Origin: Cyclobacteriaceae bacterium
GTDB lineage: Bacteria; Bacteroidota; Bacteroidia; Cytophagales; Cyclobacteriaceae
Direction: 5' to 3'
DNA length: 34,024 bases
Assembly: GCA_012033595.1 (NCBI GenBank)
Contig: JAAUQL010000068.1
Coordinates: 1-34,024 of the forward strand
A program made the translations under genes and the position numbers. This document shows positions 28,836 to 34,024 of the stretch, in pieces. The first letter of the stretch is position 1, and every line of letters begins with the position of its first letter. The notes beneath the pieces are model-generated. The model searched no databases. It worked only from the letters and a program-made list of their open reading frames with translations, and was not told the DNA's origin.

Positions 28836-28884
28836 GTGAGACAAAAATCGAGGTAGGTAGAAGCCAATTTGCCAATGATTTAAC

Positions 28885-28892
28885 TATATTTG
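28885..28892 (+). promoter_or_regulatory. Candidate -7 box for the AraC-family gene
   Basis: TATATTTG matches TAnnTTTG, 43 bases before the ATG at 28936. A TTTG at 28868-28871 lies 13 bases upstream, shorter than the usual 19-21 spacing. The box falls in the 180-base divergent spacer, where a regulator of both genes would be expected to bind. Confidence 0.35.
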
Positions 28893-28935
28893 CCTGTATT
28901 GAACAATAAATGGTGATTATTAATAATAATGTTGA

Positions 28936-29820
28936 ATGAAGCCAATTTACTATAAAAAATATTGGCAGGATACCGACTCCTCTTTTTTGGTAAAATACGC
29001 CGAAGTACCTCATACCTTCGACAGGTTCCACTTCCACAATGAGTATGAATTGATGTTCAACATCCAAAACCGGGGTACCCGCTTTGTGGGAGACAGTATC
29101 AGGCGGTTTGACAATGGCGATTTGGTGCTGGTAGGGCCAAACACACCACACTATTGGCATAGCGACGATATTTTTTTTAAAGGTGACGAAAAGCTAATGG
29201 CCAAGGTCATACTGATTCAGTTTTCCCGGGACTTTTTAGGGTCACATTTTTTTGACATCCCGGAGATGTATGCCGTAAAGGAACTGCTTCACAAAGCTAC
29301 CAGGGGAGTGCAGGTGTTGGGTAACGAAAGAAAGATAATTGGTGAACTGCTCCTTGAGCTGCCAGAATCCAAGGGCTGGGAACAACTCCTCAAATTGATT
29401 CATATTTTGTGCTTGCTCAGCCATTCGCCAAAGGTAAACCTGCTGGCCAGTACACGCTTCAATCAATCTATCTGGATGAAAGACGAGAGCAAAATCAGCA
29501 GGGTGTTCAATTATATTATGCACAATTATCAAAATGAAATCAGCCTCGATGAGGTGGCGGCACATTCCAGTATGAACAAGGCATCATTTTGCAGATATTT
29601 TAAAAAAGCAGCCAATAAGACATTTTCACAGGCCTTAAACGAAATCCGCATTGGCTTTGCTTGCAAGGAAATGATCTATTCCGACCTCAACATCTCTGAG
29701 ATTGCCTTTGCTTGCGGCTACGCCAATGTCACCTATTTCAACAAAGTGTTCAAAGAAATAAAAAAATGCACTCCTTTGGCTTACCGCAGCATGCACCTGA
29801 ACAATAAGGAAGGGATTTGA
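28936..29820 (+). CDS. AraC-family transcriptional regulator with cupin sensor domain
   Basis: 294 residues. The N-terminal half is a cupin-like sensing fold (HTFDRFHFHNEYELMFNI; DNGDLVLVGPNTPHYWHSDD). The C-terminal third (about 195-290) holds the two AraC helix-turn-helices: ISLDEVAAHSSMNKASFCRY for the first and LNISEIAFACGYANVTYFNK followed by VFKEIKKCTPLAYRS for the second. It is one of few plus-strand genes and diverges from the GH39-symporter-uxaC-uxuA operon, the classic arrangement for a local sugar-responsive regulator. The effector, perhaps a uronate or pathway intermediate, is unknown. Confidence 0.93.
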   Translation: MKPIYYKKYWQDTDSSFLVKYAEVPHTFDRFHFHNEYELMFNIQNRGTRFVGDSIRRFDNGDLVLVGPNTPHYWHSDDIFFKGDEKLMAKVILIQFSRDFLGSHFFDIPEMYAVKELLHKATRGVQVLGNERKIIGELLLELPESKGWEQLLKLIHILCLLSHSPKVNLLASTRFNQSIWMKDESKISRVFNYIMHNYQNEISLDEVAAHSSMNKASFCRYFKKAANKTFSQALNEIRIGFACKEMIYSDLNISEIAFACGYANVTYFNKVFKEIKKCTPLAYRSMHLNNKEGI

Positions 29821-29930
29821 TCATTAGCCCACTACGCTACAAAGGCGGTTTGGGTAGTTTGCATGGGCATCAAAGGCTGTATTCTGGTTTGCATTTACGA
29901 TGGTGAAGATAATTTAGTAAACTTAGCGGG

Positions 29931-30182
29931 TTATTGTAATGTGTCAAGATTGAATGCTATACCTTTCAAATAGGGTGTTGCCACTCTAAAAGACTTATCT
30001 GTTTTAACCCCGATTATGGTATTCATTTCCCAGTTAAAAATAATTTCTACAAAAAAGTCCCTGACATAGAATAAATGTCCATGCTTCTTTTTAGTCTGCC
30101 TTGTTGCTAAAATTGTCCCAAAAGCCCATACATATTCAGCTTGTTGGTTTTTATTCAAAGATTCAAAAAATTGTACTTCCAT
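29931..30182 (-). CDS. Small hypothetical protein
   Basis: 83 residues, not recognised. It starts MEVQFFESLNKNQQAEYVWA, is cytoplasmic by composition and has alternating hydrophobic strands (YVRDFFVEIIFNWEMNTIIG), suggesting a small alpha/beta fold. Its codons look coding and no overlapping frame is better. It lies alone between the AraC gene and the sensor gene. No function is proposed. Confidence 0.6.
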   Translation of the reverse strand: MEVQFFESLNKNQQAEYVWAFGTILATRQTKKKHGHLFYVRDFFVEIIFNWEMNTIIGVKTDKSFRVATPYLKGIAFNLDTLQ

Positions 30183-30272
30183 AGTTATCGCATTTAAAAA
30201 TCAGTTGGACAAATGTATAATTGGTGTAGGAAGTTATGTGGATGGCAGTATTATTTATCGGTGAATTAATAG

Positions 30273-30443
30273 CAGGAAAAGTGGATAAAATTTAAAACAA
30301 AGATATTATTAAGCGCTGATAAACAGACTATTGTAGGGACTGATTTCAATAAACGCATGTACCGCATAGCATGGGCGATTTGTCTTAAAAAGGGAATGAA
30401 GCCGGAACGCCATGTCAATAACCATAATTATGACACGGATTGA
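30273..30443 (+). other. Unassigned open stretch, possible gene remnant
   Basis: A 56-codon open frame on the plus strand begins after a TAG at 30270-30272 and ends with TGA at 30441-30443. It reads protein-like in its second half (TIVGTDFNKRMYRIAWAICL, KKGMKPERHVNNHNYDTD). It lacks a convincing start and overlaps the convergent sensor gene by 16 bases. It may be the tail of a lost gene or chance. Confidence 0.25.
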
Positions 30444-32255
30444 ATCCTCTTTTTTCGGGACTGCGCCTCCAGCTCTTTTATGTAATTTTGCAAATACTCC
30501 ACCAGTTCATTTTGTTCGTTTTCACGTCTCGAAAAATCTTCTTGGGTAGCGGCCATTTCTTCCAGGTTCTGCCGCATTTCTTCTTCCTGGGCTTTGAGTT
30601 CTTCCGCTTGAATTTGCGAAGTATGCAGCAGGTGTAATGTCATTTCCTGGATTTTAATCGCCTCATAATTTGACGCCAGCAAATGGCATACTTTACCTAT
30701 TATTTCTATATGCTGAGGATCAAAAGATTGAAAAGAAGCGATTTCCATGGCTCCAAACACCTTCTTGTCCGTCATGATTGGATAGATAATCAACTTGTCG
30801 GGCAGTGCATGACCTAGTCCGGACGTAATAGAAATATAGCCCTGTGGTACCTGATTGATTACCGCATATTCCTTTTCCTTCCAGGCAGCGCCAATCAGTC
30901 CTTCACCTTGATAAATGGTCTTTTCCTGGTATTTTTTACGATCATAGGCGTATGAAGCCATAAGATGCATAGCCTGTGGTTGATTGATGTCGTCCACGAA
31001 AAAAACCCCCCCTGGTTGGCTCCGATATATTTGACCAGACGCGAAATTATAGTGTATGCCAACTCCTCGAGGTCTGTATTGCTTTTCATTATATCCACAA
31101 AGGAAGAAACGCCTTCCGCCACCCATTTTTCTTTTTATCAATTTCAGAAGCCTCTTCCAGCACTTTGTTTGTTTCATTGATTGCATCAAATTGCTGATCC
31201 AGTTTTTTCATCATCAATTTAAAATTGGTGGAAAGCTCCCCAATCTCGTCCCTGCTTTGCAAGCCCTCCAGGGCATTTGTCCTTTCTTTACCGTTAATTT
31301 CATCCTTGATCACATCATTGAGCAAGGCTATGGGTCGTGATATACTTTTGTCGAGGCCAATAACTATGAAAAAGCCCGCCAAAATCATGAGTATAACCGA
31401 TCCTAAAAAATAAAAACTTGCCTGCTGTTGAAAATCGGCGCTTTTAGTATCAGCATATATAAGCATAGCATCAGAAATTGGCTCCAAATCATTTGCAGAC
31501 TGCAACAATTTACCAGAGACACCTTCAGACTCACTCAGCCCGATTTCCATTTCCAATTCTACAATTTTTACGAACTTTTGGATATAATTATCAATTACCC
31601 TACTAATATTCTTTTTGTAAGCAGGGCTCATATGTGCTTCATCTGACATGCGCACATATTCCTTAAATTCTTCGGCAGTTTTGCGAAGTGTTTCAAAATA
31701 TTTCAAGTCTTTTCGAAGCATGAAATCCTTCTCATGCCGTCTGAGCGAATAAGCATATATTTTTTCTCTGGGGCCTATGGCTTCTTGTAGATTGTGTACG
31801 TCTTCCCTCATGCTGCCTTCCAGTCCATGATCTTTGAAACCACGCTGCTGGTACAATTTGGTGAGCTCATCAAAGCTGTCATTGTACATCTTGATACCAC
31901 TTTTCATATCGGACAACATGGTATTGAGCACCACATCCTCCACCAGATTTTGATAGATAAGTGAATCAATGAGCGAATTTATCGTGGCAATTTCTGCTTG
32001 ATGGGCTTCAGTGGTTTGCGATTGAGCAGATTCCAAAAAATTGACTGTTTTACGATCATACATGATAAAGTTTTTCTCATGCAACCGTGCTTCTTTCAGG
32101 TGAAGCAAGATGTCCATCACCTTTTCCTTATAACCCACATAGTTTCCCGCCTCCTGAACTTTGAGATAAGAAACTGCTCCGCCTATGGCAGTGATGGCTA
32201 CCATAGAAATAAAAGCTAATCTTAGTTTTAGCTCTATTTTATTAAAAATATGCAT
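30428..32255 (-). CDS. Membrane sensor with HAMP and GAF domains, no kinase (two frameshifts)
   Basis: About 609 residues after repair. TM1 is near 10-30, followed by a long helical extracytoplasmic sensor with many charged residues (LKEARLHEKNFIMYDRK; YSLRRHEKDFMLRKDLKYFE). TM2 lies near 262-282 (FYFLGSVILMILAGFFIVIG), then HAMP (ISRPIALLNDVIKDEINGKE ... SRDEIGELSTNFKLMMKKL). A GAF domain follows (WVAEGVSSFVDIMKSNTDLE; LVKYIGANQGG; YQGEGLIGAAWKE; LIIYPIMTDKKVFGAMEIAS). The end is a Glu-rich coiled coil (AEELKAQEEEMRQNLEEMAA). Breaks, each one base missing, lie in the T5 run 31126-31130 and in A7C7 at 30999-31012. There is no kinase, cyclase or HTH output, so it must act through a partner. 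Confidence 0.85.
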
Positions 32256-32282
32256 GTATCCTCCTATTTCAGGTCAAATATA
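32256..32282 (-). promoter_or_regulatory. Promoter -7 box and strong Shine-Dalgarno of the sensor gene
   Basis: On the minus strand TATATTTG (32275-32282) matches TAnnTTTG. AGGAGG (32260-32265) lies 4 bases before the ATG at 32255. Such a perfect Shine-Dalgarno is uncommon in Bacteroidota and fixes the start. A -33 TTTG at normal spacing is not seen. The rest of the gap to 32541 is A/T-rich without any recognisable gene. Confidence 0.45.
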
Positions 32283-32541
32283 CTTATGTCTTTGCTTTTC
32301 CTATCCTTGATTAAATTATTTTAATGTCACTTTCAGAACACAAATACTTAATATAGTTGGAATTGATAAAAAAATTACATGTTACAAATTTTAATTCAGT
32401 TATTTTTAAAAATAATGTCACAGTATTTTGAAGCAATTTATTAACGGGATGAATAAGACATACTTAATACGCCCACCATGTATTCAGTTGCCATTGGAGC
32501 ATAGTATACCTTATGAACTAAACCCCTTGGAAGTTTGTGCA

Positions 32542-33624
32542 TTATTCGCCTCTGATCAACGGACTATTGAGCAGCCCCACCCAGGTGGATGTATAATTAC
32601 CGTTTGCGCTTAATAGTGCGTACCATTTCCTATCGAAATAGCAACCCCACTCAAAAGCTTCGATGGCTTCCCGGGGGTCGAAGAGTTTGCCAGGCTGATA
32701 ATCCGCAAGCCCCGCAGCAGCACGGTCTTTGTCGATCTGAACGGTAGTATTCACCCATTCTTTACGTACTTTTTCGCCTGTGGCATAAGGCACAATGTAT
32801 TCCAGCGATTTTTTTATCGAACTTCCATTTGAACCCACATAATCGTACAAGTCAAAGGCAGAATCGAAAGGTTTAAGATTTATAACTATCGTCAACATTG
32901 GTTTTATTCCTCCAATATGATAGCTGAGTGCATCGCGTTGCTTCAAATCATTGCTGGTGCCATCTGCAAAACAGGCCGTATTGATATACTCTTTGAAGCC
33001 TGCAATGGCAAATTGCTTCATTTGCTCATCGCCCAGCACGCACCCTATCATTCCTATCATTCTCAGGCGCTTTGTTTGCCAATTGTTATTTGGAGTATAT
33101 TCACGTGCTTGTTCTGCGGAAACAATGTCACGCATCCACTGTTCAACCAACTTTCTTTCGTCTATGCTAAAACGATCGTAAAAGAGATAATAAGCCCAGA
33201 AAAGGGGCACAAACTTATTTTCATTGATCGGGTTGCCCGTAGGAATATATTTTTTGGCCCATGCCAAAACGAAGTTTACGGCCTTGTTTGCATAGCTGGG
33301 TTTATTACTGATATAGCTTGCATAAATGAGGCTAACCACAGCGTCTATGTCTTCAAGGCTTGTTTGGGTATCTAACCTTTGGGGGTTGTTGTTCAACAAA
33401 CCCTCATAATATAATCTTTGAATGGGTCGAGGAGCTATTTGCAAAGCCGCTCCGGCCAGTAGTAACACACTGTCGCAGCGCTCTCTGACTTGCTGGTTTT
33501 CCTTGCTCAACCTGAACAATCTTTCCCGTTGGTCTTTATCAAGAATGACCACATCTGTAGTTTGTCCTTGCAATGCTGAAACAGGCAATACGATCACAAA
33601 GAGCAAAAGGAAAAAATTTTTCAT
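32542..33624 (-). CDS. Secreted alginate-lyase-fold protein (PF05426-like), putative uronan lyase
   Basis: 360 residues from ATG 33624, whose product begins with a signal peptide (MKNFFLLLFVIVLPVSALQG); the longer frame to 33723 lacks one. The body is an alpha/alpha-barrel with Alginate_lyase features: YEGLLNNNPQRLDTQTSLED, FVPLFWAYYLFYDRFSIDER, YTPNNNWQTKRLRMIGMIGC and TSNDLKQRDALSYHIGGIKP. The Asn-Asn-Trp and RDAL-x-YH motifs match PL5/PL38-type lyases, whose members cleave mannuronan or glucuronan by beta-elimination. The residue before Tyr is Ser where related proteins often have His. A glucuronan-type lyase would feed the GH88/105 protein. It stands apart from the main cluster, and substrate is unproven. 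Confidence 0.7.
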   Translation of the reverse strand: MKNFFLLLFVIVLPVSALQGQTTDVVILDKDQRERLFRLSKENQQVRERCDSVLLLAGAALQIAPRPIQRLYYEGLLNNNPQRLDTQTSLEDIDAVVSLIYASYISNKPSYANKAVNFVLAWAKKYIPTGNPINENKFVPLFWAYYLFYDRFSIDERKLVEQWMRDIVSAEQAREYTPNNNWQTKRLRMIGMIGCVLGDEQMKQFAIAGFKEYINTACFADGTSNDLKQRDALSYHIGGIKPMLTIVINLKPFDSAFDLYDYVGSNGSSIKKSLEYIVPYATGEKVRKEWVNTTVQIDKDRAAAGLADYQPGKLFDPREAIEAFEWGCYFDRKWYALLSANGNYTSTWVGLLNSPLIRGE

Positions 33625-33719
33625 GTGCAGTACCTTGAAAAGGTGTAAAACAATTACCTGAGAGTTACTTACCGAAGGTTGCATTTTGAGTATGCTATGT
33701 TGTGAAATATGCAGGCAAA

Positions 33720-34024
33720 TCACTGTGTACTTTTCTCAATTTCTTCATCGGTCAAACCGGTTAGTTCCGCGATTTCATCAATATTAAAACCTTTGGAAAG
33801 CAGTTTTTTTGCAATCTCATTTTTGCCTTCTTTTTTACCTTCCAGAATTCCTTCTTTTTTACCTTCCAGAATTCCTTCCTTTTTGCCTTCCTGTATACCT
33901 TCCATCTTGCCTTTTATCAAGCCCTCTTCAAATTTGGTGTCAAATGAAGCTTTTATATCTCTGTAATACTTCAGGCTATCTTCATAGGAGCGCTTTTGCT
34001 CCGGAGTGAATTTTGCAATTTCAG
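33720..34024 (-). CDS. Rpn-family PD-(D/E)XK nuclease/putative transposase, 3' part (runs off window)
   Basis: The frame is open to the window edge (EIAKFTPEQKRSYEDSLKYY ... DIKASFDTKFEEG), so the start is outside. The visible end is typical of the recombination-promoting nuclease (Rpn) family: a run of GKKEGILE units followed by NEIAKKLLSKGFNIDEIAEL and TGLTDEEIEK. The catalytic PD-(D/E)XK core should lie beyond 34024. The Lys/Glu-rich part is encoded by 24-base tandem repeats at about 33824-33895. Such genes are mobile and variable in copy number, marking the edge of the locus. Confidence 0.8.
   Translation of the reverse strand, partial: EIAKFTPEQKRSYEDSLKYYRDIKASFDTKFEEGLIKGKMEGIQEGKKEGILEGKKEGILEGKKEGKNEIAKKLLSKGFNIDEIAELTGLTDEEIEKSTQ
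33824..33895. repeat. 24-bp coding tandem repeat in the Rpn gene
   Basis: Units reading CTTCTTTTTTACCTTCCAGA plus four bases recur about three times, the last copy degenerate, encoding repeated GKKEGILE octapeptides. Such arrays change length by slippage. Confidence 0.8.

Noticed and set aside
33824-33895. CRISPR-like repeat array
   Set aside because: The repeats are contiguous with no spacers and encode a Lys/Glu-rich octapeptide inside the Rpn gene.
1-34024. tRNA, rRNA, riboswitch or intact insertion sequence
   Set aside because: I found no tRNA- or rRNA-like segment, no recognisable riboswitch and no complete transposase with terminal inverted repeats.

Overview
This window is a carbohydrate-utilisation region of a Bacteroidota chromosome. 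Two SusC/SusD outer-membrane pairs, lipobox-bearing surface lipoproteins, A/T-rich intergenic stretches with TAnnTTTG-type boxes and a GAF/HAMP sensor of a type common in Cytophagales point to a free-living, probably marine or sediment member of Cytophagia. The order-level call is inference. Almost everything is on the minus strand.

Layout. (1) 152-6474: susC1-susD1-LamG surface lipoprotein, followed by direct and inverted repeats at the left edge. (2) 6940-9786: a membrane-spanning propeller/Y_Y_Y/LuxR-HTH regulator, with a palindrome just upstream and a decayed outer-membrane barrel gene on the plus strand (about 9934-10187). (3) 10295-16256: secreted enzyme block with GH115 alpha-glucuronidase, alpha/beta-hydrolase esterase, GH88/105-DUF4861 protein and an exported RraA-fold protein. 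(4) 16475-21331: susC2-susD2 ending in a clear hairpin terminator. (5) 21512-28755: tight uronate operon of GH39-like hydrolase, sodium/solute symporter, uxaC, SDR reductase, RraA-like protein and uxuA. A divergent AraC-family regulator (28936-29820) faces it. (6) 29931-34024: small hypothetical protein, HAMP/GAF sensor, alginate-lyase-fold secreted protein, and the 3' end of an Rpn-type nuclease/transposase gene.

How it fits together. The glycan is most likely rich in D-glucuronate (glucuronoxylan, glucuronan or a similar algal or plant polymer). Surface lipoproteins and the two SusCD pairs bind and import oligosaccharides. The lyase-fold protein, GH88/105, GH115, esterase and GH39 would release glucuronate and unsaturated uronate in the periplasm, and the symporter would bring monosaccharide into the cytoplasm. 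UxaC converts glucuronate to fructuronate, the SDR would reduce it to mannonate, and UxuA dehydrates it to 2-keto-3-deoxygluconate (KDG). No KDG kinase or KDPG aldolase is in the window. An RraA/HMG-aldolase homologue sits inside the operon instead.

An important caveat is that eight genes are broken by single-base frameshifts (ten in all). Nine are a missing base and one an extra base, almost all inside homopolymer runs, while the protein on both sides remains well conserved. This looks like a sequencing or assembly error signature rather than gene decay, so these genes are listed at full length with the break point given.
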